Shown here: one piece after another, positions 11,805 through 20,458 of the stretch | Numbering within the stretch: the stretch's first letter is position 1 | Layout of the letters: each line of letters begins with the position of its first letter | NCBI RefSeq assembly: GCF_900104655.1 | Contig: NZ_FNWD01000002.1 | Coordinates: 914,246 to 978,245, forward strand | Source of the DNA: Millionella massiliensis | Lineage (GTDB): Bacteria > Bacteroidota > Bacteroidia > Bacteroidales > Rikenellaceae | DNA length: 64,000 nucleotides | Direction of reading: 5' to 3' | Position numbers and translations under genes: made by a program | Notes under the pieces: generated by a model | Database searches by the model: none | What the model saw: only the letters and a program-made list of their open reading frames with translations | What the model was told of the DNA's origin: nothing

Positions 11805-12599
11805 TCAGTCAATCACGCCGAAATGGCGCAGTGCCCGTGCGATTCCATGATCGTCCACCGAAGTGGTAACATAGCTCGCCGCCCGCTTCACCTCCTGTTC
11901 GGCATTTCCCATGGCCACTGACAACCCCACATGCTGCAGCATCGGAATATCGTTTCCGCCATCCCCGAAAGCCATCGCTTCGTCAAGCGCAATGCCGTAC
12001 GATTCGAGCATACGATCGATTCCCTCCGCCTTGCTCACACCCGCCGGCACCACATCCGCAAACAGCGGACACCACCGCATCGCACGACAATTCGGCAGCA
12101 CGTCGCGCATCAACTGCGGCTCCACATCGGTTCCGAAAAAGGCTATCAACTGCAACACCCCTTTGCGAGCCTTCGCACACCACTCCTCGAACGGCACGAT
12201 CTGCGCCCGGTTTTCCGTCTCGACCAGTTTGCGCACCCGCGTAACACGGTCATCGACAAAATTGATACACATCTCCCGCTCACCGGCCAGCACACAGGCA
12301 AAACGGCCATCACCCCGCTGCCACTCGATCAGCCGCTCGATATCGCCGCGATCGATCTCGCGTCGGAAGATCACCTCACCCTCGCGCGTCATGCACAGCC
12401 CGCCGTTCAGCGCCACATAGCCGTCAAACGGAAAATTCACACACGGAAAAATATCCAGCGGGTGACGCCCCGATGCAATAAAGAGTTTGACACCCCGCTC
12501 GCGCAGCGCGGCCAGGGCTTCCCGCGTCGAAGCGGGTATTTCATGCGTCCGGAAACTGATCAACGTTCCGTCGATGTCGAAAAAAATCGCTTTTACCAT
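11805..12599 (-). CDS. Cof-type HAD-IIB phosphatase
   Basis: Predicted 264-residue haloacid dehalogenase hydrolase of subclass IIB. Motif I FFDIDGT is at residues 6-12 with the nucleophile Asp8, motif II is SGR near 43, and motif IV GDGGND is near 218-223. The central cap (about 85-190) is the IIB type. Such enzymes dephosphorylate sugar phosphates, FMN or similar small metabolites, and substrate cannot be told from sequence. It is a single-gene unit converging on the sigma factor gene. Confidence 0.92.
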   Translation of the reverse strand: MVKAIFFDIDGTLISFRTHEIPASTREALAALRERGVKLFIASGRHPLDIFPCVNFPFDGYVALNGGLCMTREGEVIFRREIDRGDIERLIEWQRGDGRFACVLAGEREMCINFVDDRVTRVRKLVETENRAQIVPFEEWCAKARKGVLQLIAFFGTDVEPQLMRDVLPNCRAMRWCPLFADVVPAGVSKAEGIDRMLESYGIALDEAMAFGDGGNDIPMLQHVGLSVAMGNAEQEVKRAASYVTTSVDDHGIARALRHFGVID

Positions 12600-12686
12600 A
12601 CAAATACATTCAATGCGAAGGCTCCACGTACAATAGATTCCGCCGGCGAGCCGTTCATAAGATACGTATCATCAAAAAAATCCCCC

Positions 12687-12845
12687 ATGACCGAGTTTCT
12701 ACAAGACGATGCGCTCCTGATGCAGGAGGTCACCGACGGCGATCCCGAGCTTTTGGCGATCGACCTCTGGTTACACGACGCCTTCGAGCGACTGCGCGAG
12801 CAGGAGGAATCCTCGTCACCGCAGCCGGACGCACTGCCTCAGTAG
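12687..12845 (+). CDS. Small acidic hypothetical protein (52 aa)
   Basis: A 52-codon frame starting ATG at 12687, rich in Glu/Asp/Leu, with a probable amphipathic helix (LLAIDLWLHDAFERLRE) and a Ser/Pro/Gln tail. Its last 30 bases overlap the 3' end of the convergent ABC ATPase gene. No ribosome site of quality and no known family. It may be a real small gene or a chance frame. Confidence 0.35.
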   Translation: MTEFLQDDALLMQEVTDGDPELLAIDLWLHDAFERLREQEESSSPQPDALPQ

Positions 12846-13829
12846 CGTCGCCAGTTCCCGACAGTTGTCCGCCGTCGCCGACGAACTCCGTCCGAGATTC
12901 GTCACGATAAACCTTTCATCCGGCAACACCTCCACCTTCGCCACTGCATCCGCCGTCTCCGTCACCAGGCGAAAACCACACCGTTCGGCCACCCGTTCGG
13001 CCCACCGGGCGAGTTGCCGATCCGATCCCGTCTCCATCACCACCCCCCACTCTATCGGCCGTTCCAGCCGTACGCCACCCTCCGTCGTGAGCGTCAGCGG
13101 CGTTCCCTCGAACATGGCATTCAACGCCCCGCCGCGCATCAGGTCTTCCGGCGCACCCGCCGCTACGCCACGAGCCGTCATCACCCACAGCGCATCGCAC
13201 AACTGCACGGCCGTCGAGAGATCGTGCGACGAATAAACCACCGTTTTACCCGTATCGTGGGCCAAGTCACGCAACAGCAGAGCCACCTGGTAGCGGTTCG
13301 GCAGATCGAGAAAAGCCGTGGGTTCATCGAGCAGCATCAGCGGCGTATCCTGCGCCAGTGCCCGGGCAATCATCACCCGCTGTCGCTCGCCATCGCTGAG
13401 CGTTTCGAGCGGTTTGTCGCGGAAAGCGGCCATTCCAACCCTCTCCAAAGCCTCATCCACCACCCGACCGTCCTCCTCCGAGAGGGTTCCGAACCACCCC
13501 GTATAGGGTGCCCGTCCCATGGCCACCACCTCACGCACCCGCAAGTGAGCCACCGTCACCTGCTCCGTAGTCACGAAAGCGATCCGCCGCGCCCGGTCAC
13601 GGGCCGTCATCGCCGAAAGCTCCAACCCGTCGAGACTCACCTCGCCGTGCAGCGGACGCCGCACCCCAGCCAGAACGCGCAGCAAGGTACTCTTCCCCAC
13701 GCCGTTTCGCCCCAGCAGGGCGATCAATTCGCCCTCGGGCACCTCCAGCGAGAGGTGTTCGGCCAGCAAACGCCGCCCGCCCTGCCGCTGTACATATCCG
13801 AGTGTAATATCCTGAAGCTGCAGTTTCAT
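12816..13829 (-). CDS. ABC transporter ATP-binding protein, FecE/BtuD type
   Basis: Predicted 337-residue ATPase of a binding-protein-dependent importer for iron-siderophore, heme or cobalamin. Walker A GRNGVGKST is at about 39-47, the Q-loop near 90, the signature LSDGERQR near 145-152, Walker B LMLLDEP near 163-169 and the switch SSHD near 200. After the ordinary 245-residue domain there is an extra C-terminal region of about 90 residues, seen in some Bacteroidota homologues and of unknown use. Its ATG overlaps the permease stop by one base (TAATG), so the two are translationally coupled. Confidence 0.93.
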   Translation of the reverse strand: MKLQLQDITLGYVQRQGGRRLLAEHLSLEVPEGELIALLGRNGVGKSTLLRVLAGVRRPLHGEVSLDGLELSAMTARDRARRIAFVTTEQVTVAHLRVREVVAMGRAPYTGWFGTLSEEDGRVVDEALERVGMAAFRDKPLETLSDGERQRVMIARALAQDTPLMLLDEPTAFLDLPNRYQVALLLRDLAHDTGKTVVYSSHDLSTAVQLCDALWVMTARGVAAGAPEDLMRGGALNAMFEGTPLTLTTEGGVRLERPIEWGVVMETGSDRQLARWAERVAERCGFRLVTETADAVAKVEVLPDERFIVTNLGRSSSATADNCRELATLLRQCVRLR

Positions 13830-14824
13830 TACATCACCCTCCCCCGTTTACTGTTCACCACGACCATCACCACCACCGGAATGCCGAGCAGTGCCGTAAT
13901 GGTATTGACCGGCAGCACCAGGTCCGTCCCCGGCAGCTGAGAGATCAGGTCGCAAAAGAGCATCATATCGGCCCCTACGAGAACAGCCGCCGGAAGCAGT
14001 ATCCGGTGGTCTGCCCGTCGGAAAACCATGCGGGCCACGTGCGGCACGGCGATTCCGACAAAACCGATCGGCCCGCAGAAAGCCGTCACACTGCCGGCCA
14101 GCAGCGAAGTGGCCAGAAAGATCACCCCGCGGACCTGCCGGATCGAGACCCCCATGCTTCGGGCATACCCTTCGCCCAGCAGCAGCAGGTTCAACGGTTT
14201 GACCGACAGGGCCGCCAGCAGCAGACCGGCCGCCACACAGGCCACCATGATGAGCAGTTGCCCGTGCGAGAGACCGCCGAGGCTGCCCATCGACCAGATC
14301 ACGAACCCCTTGAGGGCCGCATCGTTGCTGAAGTACTGCAACACATCGACGAAGGCCGAGGCTGCGCTGCCGAACATCATGCCGAGGATCAGCACCGCCA
14401 TAATATCCTTGATGCGTGCCGAGACGGCCATCACCAGCAGCAGGATGGCGGCAGCACCGATCCACGCCGAAGCCGCGACACCGAGGTCCCTGGCCAGACC
14501 GGCCGATCCGAGCATCGGCAGCCCCAACAGAAAGATGGCGACACCGAGGCTTGCACCGGAGCTGACCCCGAGCACATAGGGCCCGGCCAGCGGGTTCCGG
14601 AAGACGGTCTGCATCAGTAGGCCGCTGGCCGAGAGGGCGGCACCGGCCAGCAGGGCAACGATAGCCTTGGGGAGCCGGAAGTCGAAGAGGATGCGGCGCG
14701 TGATTTCGCCCGCGGCCTGATCGCCCCAGGGCCACACCACACCGGTCGACCCGACGATGACATCGGCAGCGAAGAGTGCCACGAGCAGCACCAGAAAGAG
14801 GGTAAATTTCAGTTTCAAAGCCAT
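13829..14824 (-). CDS. FecCD-family ABC importer permease
   Basis: Predicted 331-residue inner-membrane permease with about ten transmembrane segments. Family signatures: FRLPKAIVALLAGAALSASG at 45-65, the FRNPLAGPYVLGVSSGASLG stretch at 70-90, and GFVGIAVPHVAR near 265-276. The family moves siderophores, heme or corrinoids from the periplasm. I chose the ATG at 14824, which begins the first membrane helix; the upstream extension is polar and overlaps the leader. No other permease gene is present. The best candidate for the periplasmic partner is the binding protein at 19236, which is not in this operon. Confidence 0.93.
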   Translation of the reverse strand: MALKLKFTLFLVLLVALFAADVIVGSTGVVWPWGDQAAGEITRRILFDFRLPKAIVALLAGAALSASGLLMQTVFRNPLAGPYVLGVSSGASLGVAIFLLGLPMLGSAGLARDLGVAASAWIGAAAILLLVMAVSARIKDIMAVLILGMMFGSAASAFVDVLQYFSNDAALKGFVIWSMGSLGGLSHGQLLIMVACVAAGLLLAALSVKPLNLLLLGEGYARSMGVSIRQVRGVIFLATSLLAGSVTAFCGPIGFVGIAVPHVARMVFRRADHRILLPAAVLVGADMMLFCDLISQLPGTDLVLPVNTITALLGIPVVVMVVVNSKRGRVM

Positions 14825-15046
14825 TCGATTCTGCGGCCTCAACCGTACGGGAGCATGCTCCACAGCGCACCATCCGCCGTCTGACCGCAAGAGGTCCGTA
14901 ACAACAGAGAGCGGCCCGGTCGTACCCGCTCACTCCCGTGAACCGGGCACACCGGGCCGCCACTCATTTTCCTGTTCAGGTTCCCGTTCATGCGGCCGCC
15001 CACCAAAGACCGACTCACACGCCCCCGGAACCGTACCAAAGGGGAA
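14825..15046 (-). other. Leader/intergenic region upstream of the FecCD permease, with hairpin
   Basis: 222 bases between the esterase stop and the permease start. A 10-bp perfect stem (14911-14920 with 14951-14960, GCGGCCCGGT and its complement) encloses 30 bases that contain a smaller GC-rich hairpin. It could be the terminator of the esterase gene or part of a regulatory leader of the transporter. I do not see the conserved B12-box of the cobalamin riboswitch. Confidence 0.4.
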
Positions 15047-16240
15047 CTACATCTGGGTTACCGTAGCCCCATCGGCACTTTTTTCGATTTTCAGCACCAC
15101 GGGATAGGGGGTATCCAGGCTGAATTTGCTCTTGTTGAGCGGGGTATTGAGCGACGAAGCCGAACGTACGAAACGTTCCGTTGCAATCGTCTGATCACCG
15201 AGCACGACCGTTACCGGTTCGTCCAGGTTGAGCAGCTGGTCGTTGAGACCGATCAGCACCACCGGCGAATCGCTCTGCTCGATGCGCAGGGTCTGACCGT
15301 CGATTTCGGCCACGATTTTATTGCCCTGCTGGCGGCATTCGGTCGGAACACCCACCCAGTAGAAGTTGTCGCGCAGCACGTCGTCCTGCACCCAAACGAC
15401 CCGTTTGGGATAGAGGTTGCGGGTAAACTGAGCCATCCACGGCACAGCAATCGTGTCGCGGCGCAGCATCCAGTGGCCGCAGTCGTCGTAGATGTGCGTA
15501 TCGTGAACGTAAGAACCGTCGCCTTCCGCCGTTGCGAGGCTGTCGAGCAGCGCGCTGTATTTCTTAGCTAGGTTGTTGCGGTCGTATGCAGCATCCTGTC
15601 CGCCCATGTAGATGGCGAAGGGCAGGTTACGCAACGACTCCATCCGAGCATCGCCCGGGTGACCGGCCATCATCGAAGCGGCTGCCCAGTGGTCGGCCAA
15701 ACGCGGAGCCAACTGATACAGACCGTCGCCGCCGGCCGAGTATCCCAGAATATAGACTTTGTCGGGGTTCACGTTTTCGAACAACACGGCCGATGCGATC
15801 GTTTTACGCAGGAAGTCGTCCATGTACTCCTGGTGCCACATGTTCCAGCTGTCGGTTGGGGAACGCGGCACGAAGTAGAGGCCTTCGGCCGGAGCATAAA
15901 GCACCTTCTGGTTATCCCACTGCTGGTCGTTGACTTCGGGCGGAGCTCCGCCGCCACCATGCAGCGAGATATAGAGGCTGCGTCCGCCCTGGGGAGCCTC
16001 CGTCGGGCCGTAGATCGTGTCCCAGAACTTCATGCGATAGTCGCCGTTGGTGAACTCGTGGTTCTGCCACTCCTGAGCCAGCACCTGACGCAGGCTGTCT
16101 TTCCGAGCGTCGAGAATGGCCTGAGCCTGAGCATCGCTCTCCTCGCGGCTGAGCGACGGAGTCGACGAACAACTCGTCAACGCGATGCCGCCGAGCATCA
16201 TGCCGACCGCCATCGCGGAAAAGAAACGTTGGGTATTCAT
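15047..16240 (-). CDS. Lipoprotein alpha/beta hydrolase (esterase)
   Basis: Predicted 397-residue surface or periplasmic lipoprotein: signal with lipobox LTSC and Cys24. The hydrolase core shows an oxyanion-type HGGGG (94-98) and the nucleophile elbow GYSAGG with Ser168. A later DDCGHW could supply the catalytic His. The C-terminal 100 residues look like a separate beta domain. The nearest relatives I can think of are PHB-depolymerase-like/dienelactone hydrolase-like esterases; the substrate is unknown. The gene ends just upstream of the FecCD leader and is probably its own unit. Confidence 0.8.
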   Translation of the reverse strand: MNTQRFFSAMAVGMMLGGIALTSCSSTPSLSREESDAQAQAILDARKDSLRQVLAQEWQNHEFTNGDYRMKFWDTIYGPTEAPQGGRSLYISLHGGGGAPPEVNDQQWDNQKVLYAPAEGLYFVPRSPTDSWNMWHQEYMDDFLRKTIASAVLFENVNPDKVYILGYSAGGDGLYQLAPRLADHWAAASMMAGHPGDARMESLRNLPFAIYMGGQDAAYDRNNLAKKYSALLDSLATAEGDGSYVHDTHIYDDCGHWMLRRDTIAVPWMAQFTRNLYPKRVVWVQDDVLRDNFYWVGVPTECRQQGNKIVAEIDGQTLRIEQSDSPVVLIGLNDQLLNLDEPVTVVLGDQTIATERFVRSASSLNTPLNKSKFSLDTPYPVVLKIEKSADGATVTQM

Positions 16241-16498
16241 CGGGTATTCGTTTAACGTATTTTAAAAAGGTATCGGTTGTTTACTTGTTTGTCAGCCCAT
16301 ACATCCCCGCCACTGCTCACCCCCATCGCCTCATGCCACCGCCGAACTCCCGAACCGCGACCGTTTACAGTCCGCCGAGTCGGGAATTGTCATTCGGGCT
16401 ACCTCTCCATCTCCCCAATCGCCATCTTCACGATCTCCGTCTCTGCAATCGCCGTCTCCGCAATCGTTCTTCGCTCCGCCCCCCTGCCGGTCGTCCGA

Positions 16499-17122
16499 CT
16501 ATTCGAACTCTACTTCGCCAAAGAATTGGGGCACGTGGAAGTTCGGTTTTTCGGTACGGATCGGCTGCCACGACAGGAAGTGGGGTTTCGACAGGTTGTC
16601 GCCGCACTTATATACATTAGCCCGTGCGCGCACACCGTCCAGCGACTGGAAGTTGTGAGCAAAGAAGGCGGAAACAGGAATGGCCACATTCAGTTCCCAC
16701 GAGTTGTCGCCGCGCCGCTCTTCGAAATTGGCATCGCCGAGCGACGAGCTACGCAGGATGGAGGCCATCACCTCCGGCGTGGCATGCGTCACGTCGGGTT
16801 TCGTTTTGCGGAAGCCGAGCAGCGCCTTGCCGATGCAGGAGAATTCGAAATTGTAGTAGCCACGGTCGTCGAACGAGATGAAGAATTCGACGGCAGAATC
16901 GGTCCACACCGGGCCATTGTCTTCGGTCACCACCGCCATCGTGCACTCCTCCTCGACGCGGAACGTGAGCAGCAGGTGCGTACCGTTGTGGGCCGCAGCG
17001 AAGGTCACTTTCGGAGCATAGGGAAACTCCTGCGCCCAGTTGTTGCAGGCCACCGGCTCGGCCGGCACGCCGACCAGCTCCCTGGGAGCCGCCGGCACTT
17101 CGATTTTGCGAATCTTAAGCAT
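16499..17122 (-). CDS. CBM9-like/DOMON-like carbohydrate-binding domain protein
   Basis: Predicted 207-residue protein made of a single beta-sandwich domain resembling family 9 carbohydrate-binding modules (patterns WTDSAVEFFISFDDRGYYNFEFS and NVAIPVSAF). There is no signal peptide, so it would be cytoplasmic, which is odd for a CBM. Its first 8 bases overlap the end of the NahK-like kinase gene, so it is co-translated with that kinase and may help bind or recognise its sugar. Function is inferred only from the fold. Confidence 0.75.
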   Translation of the reverse strand: MLKIRKIEVPAAPRELVGVPAEPVACNNWAQEFPYAPKVTFAAAHNGTHLLLTFRVEEECTMAVVTEDNGPVWTDSAVEFFISFDDRGYYNFEFSCIGKALLGFRKTKPDVTHATPEVMASILRSSSLGDANFEERRGDNSWELNVAIPVSAFFAHNFQSLDGVRARANVYKCGDNLSKPHFLSWQPIRTEKPNFHVPQFFGEVEFE

Positions 17123-18215
17123 AGCGTTCCAACTCCTCTTTTACGATGCGCTGCATCTCGGGATACTGTTCCTCCATGCTCTGCAGGAGTTTGTACTGCG
17201 CCCGCGTGCGGACCAGGTTGTGGTCCGGCGACTTGGTTTTGTAGTAGTGGTCGCCGTCGATGTAGTCCATCAGGAAGCGGAGCACCTGTTCGTAGGTGAT
17301 GTATTTGGCCGAGAAGGCGAGGTATTCGGCCTCGGCAGGAGTCAGGAAGGTGTGGGTCTCCGAGAGATAGCCCTGGGTGTAGGCCTTGAAAATGTCGAGA
17401 CTCATGGAGACGCGGTCGAGGTTGGGATCGTCTTCCAGACCCGTGTTGGTGTAGGAGCGCATGGCGTCGCCGTAGTCGTTCAGACAGGTCGCCGAGAGCA
17501 CCGTATCGAGGTCGATCACGCACAGCACGTTACCCTGCTTGTCGAACAGGATATTGTTGATTTTCGTATCGTTGTGGGTCACACGGGTCGGGATCGTGCC
17601 GTTTTCGACCAGCGTCCAGAAGGCGAGCATCTCTTCGCGGCGTTCTTCGATCCAGCGGATCTCTTCGGCCACCTCGGCGGCGCGTCCCACGGGATCCTTG
17701 GCCAGCGTTTCATCCCACTGTTTGAAACGGAAACGAATGTTGTGGAAGCCGGGCAGAATATCGGTCAGCGGCTCCTTGAAGTCGGCCAGCATGGCCTGAA
17801 ACATGCCGATCCCTTTGCCGCCCTGGTAAGCGAGTTCGGGCGTATCGGCTTTCTGATAGGCCACCGTATCGTCGATAAATTCACACACGGCCCAATATTC
17901 GCCCTGATCGTCTTTGTAGTAGAGTTTTCCGTCGCGGGCGGGGGTCACGGTCAGCGCTTCGCGACGCGGATTCCCGCCGCGGGCGATAATCTTGTTCTTG
18001 AGGTGGTTGGTCACCCGCACAATGTTCTCCATCATGGCGGGGATGTTGGTAAAGATATTCTTGTTTTTCCGCTGGAGAATATAGTTGGGATCCTTGGCCG
18101 AAACCGTTTCGATGATGAAGGTATCGTTGATAAAGCCTTCGCCCAACGGGCGGACGACAGCGATTTCGCCGTCAATCTGGAACTTCTCGGCGATAGTACG
18201 TAAAGTTTGGTTCAT
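17115..18215 (-). CDS. NahK-like sugar 1-kinase (aminoglycoside phosphotransferase fold)
   Basis: Predicted 366-residue kinase with the APH/choline kinase fold, most like N-acetylhexosamine 1-kinases. The phosphate-binding loop region GEGFINDTFII is at 25-35. The catalytic loop THNDTKINN is at 213-221, with Asp216 as base and Asn221. The metal-binding IDLD is at 234-237. Such enzymes phosphorylate GlcNAc/GalNAc at C1 for UDP-sugar synthesis or degradation, which fits a nearby GH20 hexosaminidase 5 kb away. The ATG at 18215 is preferred because the upstream extension crosses the likely promoter at 18273. An alternative is another small-molecule kinase of the same fold. Confidence 0.82.
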   Translation of the reverse strand: MNQTLRTIAEKFQIDGEIAVVRPLGEGFINDTFIIETVSAKDPNYILQRKNKNIFTNIPAMMENIVRVTNHLKNKIIARGGNPRREALTVTPARDGKLYYKDDQGEYWAVCEFIDDTVAYQKADTPELAYQGGKGIGMFQAMLADFKEPLTDILPGFHNIRFRFKQWDETLAKDPVGRAAEVAEEIRWIEERREEMLAFWTLVENGTIPTRVTHNDTKINNILFDKQGNVLCVIDLDTVLSATCLNDYGDAMRSYTNTGLEDDPNLDRVSMSLDIFKAYTQGYLSETHTFLTPAEAEYLAFSAKYITYEQVLRFLMDYIDGDHYYKTKSPDHNLVRTRAQYKLLQSMEEQYPEMQRIVKEELERYA

Positions 18216-18272
18216 GGGGTTCAGGTTAGTTTTAGTCGTAATTGTACCGTTCTCAGAGATCGGTTCATCGGA

Positions 18273-18280
18273 TAAAGGTA
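18273..18280 (-). promoter_or_regulatory. Likely -7 box of the kinase/CBM9 operon
   Basis: TACCTTTA on the minus strand preceded by an A-rich AAAAAACAAT run, the same context as in front of rplY and the sigma factor gene. No clear TTTG at -33. Confidence 0.5.
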
Positions 18281-18475
18281 ATTGTTTTTTGCGAATTTTC
18301 GCGAACGCTCCGGAGAATCGCCCCGCTTTTGACCGCATTTCTTCCCCTCCTCGCCTCCACTCCGATGGTCAATCCACCGACCGATCCCTTTCTAAAGAGC
18401 GCAGTTTCGGTTCCCATGCTTCCCCACCCGCACGCCGCTCAAGACATCGAAAAATGCTGCGTCAAAAAACAAAAA

Positions 18476-18509
18476 GACCGCCCCGGCATATTGTATGCCG
18501 TGGGCGGTC
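18476..18509 (-). terminator. sodB terminator
   Basis: A hairpin with a 15-16 bp stem around a TTG loop (GACCGCCC...GGGCGGTC outside, GGCATA/TATGCC inside), followed on the minus strand by T5-G-T6. It lies about 30 bases after the superoxide dismutase stop. Confidence 0.9.
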
Positions 18510-18538
18510 ATTCATTTTTAGGCCGGGGCGGGGTTTCG

Positions 18539-19126
18539 TTACAACGTATCCTCGTAGCGTTTTTCGATCACGCGCCAATCCACCAGATTCCAGAGACCGG
18601 CCAGAAAATCGGGACGGCGGTTCTGATAGTCCAAATAGTAGGCGTGTTCCCACACGTCGGCCGTCAGCAACGGAGTAGCTCCGGTCTTGAGCGGATTCAG
18701 CGCGTTGGATCCTTGGGAGATCTCCAGTGAGCCATCGTCACGCGCCGACAGCCACACCCATCCGGAACCAAACAGTGTAGCGCCAGCCTTAACGAAAGCC
18801 TCTTTGAAGGCGTCGAACGACCCGTACGTATCGTCGATAGCCTTGGCCAGTGCACCGGAGGGTGATTTCTGGCCGTTGGGCGCCAACTGGAAGAAGAAAA
18901 AGATGTGGTTCCACGCCTGTGCCGCGTTGTTGTAGACCGGTCCTTCGGCCTTGCGGACGATCTCTTCGAGGGTGTCGTTTTCGAGCGGCGTACCCGCGAT
19001 CAGACTGTTCAGATTATTGATATAGGCCGCTTCATGTTTGCCCCAGTGGAATTCAATCGTGCGGGCGCTCATGGCCGGTTCCAGTGCGTTGACGGGATAT
19101 GGCAGGGCAGGAAGTTCGAATTTCAT
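18539..19126 (-). CDS. sodB: Superoxide dismutase (Fe/Mn type)
   Basis: Predicted 195-residue cytosolic superoxide dismutase. Metal ligands are visible: His27 in HWGKH, His74 in AWNH, and the DVWEHAYY motif with Asp and His near 155-160. The GSGWVWL stretch near 120 is also typical. Length matches the Fe/cambialistic enzymes of anaerobes. Bacteroides SOD can use Fe or Mn; the metal is not decided here. It is divergent, over 110 bases, from a FecB-type binding protein gene, so iron or oxygen signals may act on both. Confidence 0.97.
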   Translation of the reverse strand: MKFELPALPYPVNALEPAMSARTIEFHWGKHEAAYINNLNSLIAGTPLENDTLEEIVRKAEGPVYNNAAQAWNHIFFFFQLAPNGQKSPSGALAKAIDDTYGSFDAFKEAFVKAGATLFGSGWVWLSARDDGSLEISQGSNALNPLKTGATPLLTADVWEHAYYLDYQNRRPDFLAGLWNLVDWRVIEKRYEDTL

Positions 19127-19202
19127 GATGTATCGTTTTTAAGTGTTAAACGAATGTTGATTCATTGTTTTATATGAAATGCAAAATCCGTTCCAAAGCC
19201 AT

Positions 19203-19210
19203 TACCTTTG
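19203..19210 (+). promoter_or_regulatory. -7 box of the binding protein gene
   Basis: TACCTTTG, 25 bases before the ATG at 19236; no good TTTG at -33. It supports the 19236 start over the upstream in-frame codon at 19179, which precedes it. Confidence 0.6.
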
Positions 19211-19235
19211 CCCACATAATCAAAACGAACCGCGC

Positions 19236-20372
19236 ATGATACGCCATACCATACTATCGATCAGCCTGTTGGCCTCCCTCTTTATCACGACCTCCTGCGG
19301 CAGCGGCTCAGGCCGTTCAACCGCCACGGAGGGCGACACCCTCCGTCCGCTGTATGAAGCCCGCCACGCCGAGCGCTTCGAACTGTTGACCGACGACCGT
19401 GGTCCCGTTCTGCGCGTCCGCTCGCCCTGGCAGGGTGCCGACAGCATCTGCTACGACTACCGGCTGGTCGCCGACACCACACGTGCCCTGCAGACCGACG
19501 AGATTCGCTGGCCGCTGCGCCGCGTCGTCTGCATGTCTTCCACCCACATCGCCTTCCTCGACGCCGTGGGGCAGGTCGACGTGGTAAAAGGTGCCTCGGG
19601 ACTCGACTTTATCACCAACCCGGCCATCCACAGCGGCGATGTGCGGGAGGTGGGCTACGACAACCAGCTCAACTACGAAACCATCGTGGCTTTGCGTCCC
19701 GACGTGGTGTTTGTCTACGGACTGACCGGCGAGAATGCTGCCGTCACGAAACTTCGCCAACTGGGCATCCCGGTCGTCTACATCGCCGACTACCTGGAGA
19801 ACGACCCGCTCGGACGTGCCGAATGGATCGTGCCGTTCGGGCTGATGACCGGCCGCATGGAGGAGGCAGTGGCCCAGTTCATGCACACCGAGAATGAATA
19901 TTCGGCCCTGGCCGAAAGCGTAGCCGGTTCGACCGATCGTCGGCCCCGCGTGATGCTCAATGCTCCGTATAAGGACGTATGGTATCTGCCGGGCGACCGG
20001 AGTTACATGGTCCGGTTGCTGAACGACGCCGGCGGCGACTACCTCGGCAAAGGCGAAGACACCGACGTGAGCCGTCCGGTGAGCGCCGAGAAGGCTCTGC
20101 TGCTGATGGCCGAAGCCGACTACTGGCTCAGTCCCGGCATGGCCCGCGACCTGTCGCAGCTGCGTGCCGACAACCACCGTTTCGCAACGCTGCCGGTGGT
20201 TCAGGACGGCCGGGTGTACAACAACAATGCCCGCATCACCCCGATGGGAGGCAGTGATTTTTGGGAATCCGGAGCCGTCCACCCCGACATCGTGCTGGCC
20301 GATCTGATCCGGATACTCCATCCCGACCTGCTTCCCGCCCACGAGTTGTACTATTTCCATCAGTTGAAATAG
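19236..20372 (+). CDS. FecB/BtuF-type substrate-binding lipoprotein
   Basis: Predicted 378-residue lipoprotein (signal with lipobox TTSC near residue 20) with the class III periplasmic-binding fold. Characteristic pieces are VVCMSSTHIAFL at the start of lobe 1, VREVGYDNQLNYETIVALRPDVVF, and a long helix between lobes near 200-230. This family hands siderophores, heme or corrinoids to FecCD permeases. The matching permease and ATPase lie on the other strand at 12.8-14.8 kb, separated by five genes, whereas homologous systems usually keep the three together. Substrate cannot be told from sequence. Confidence 0.88.
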   Translation: MIRHTILSISLLASLFITTSCGSGSGRSTATEGDTLRPLYEARHAERFELLTDDRGPVLRVRSPWQGADSICYDYRLVADTTRALQTDEIRWPLRRVVCMSSTHIAFLDAVGQVDVVKGASGLDFITNPAIHSGDVREVGYDNQLNYETIVALRPDVVFVYGLTGENAAVTKLRQLGIPVVYIADYLENDPLGRAEWIVPFGLMTGRMEEAVAQFMHTENEYSALAESVAGSTDRRPRVMLNAPYKDVWYLPGDRSYMVRLLNDAGGDYLGKGEDTDVSRPVSAEKALLLMAEADYWLSPGMARDLSQLRADNHRFATLPVVQDGRVYNNNARITPMGGSDFWESGAVHPDIVLADLIRILHPDLLPAHELYYFHQLK

Positions 20373-20458
20373 AGTTTTGCAGAGGGATTTCCGACACAGA
20401 CTGTGGTTTCAGGTTCCATTCAGACATTTCAACCTGTTTCAGAATCTACCACAATCTC

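Noticed and set aside
14825-15046. Cobalamin riboswitch before the FecCD permease
   Set aside because: I could not find the B12-box or the other conserved core sequences; only a GC-rich hairpin is visible.
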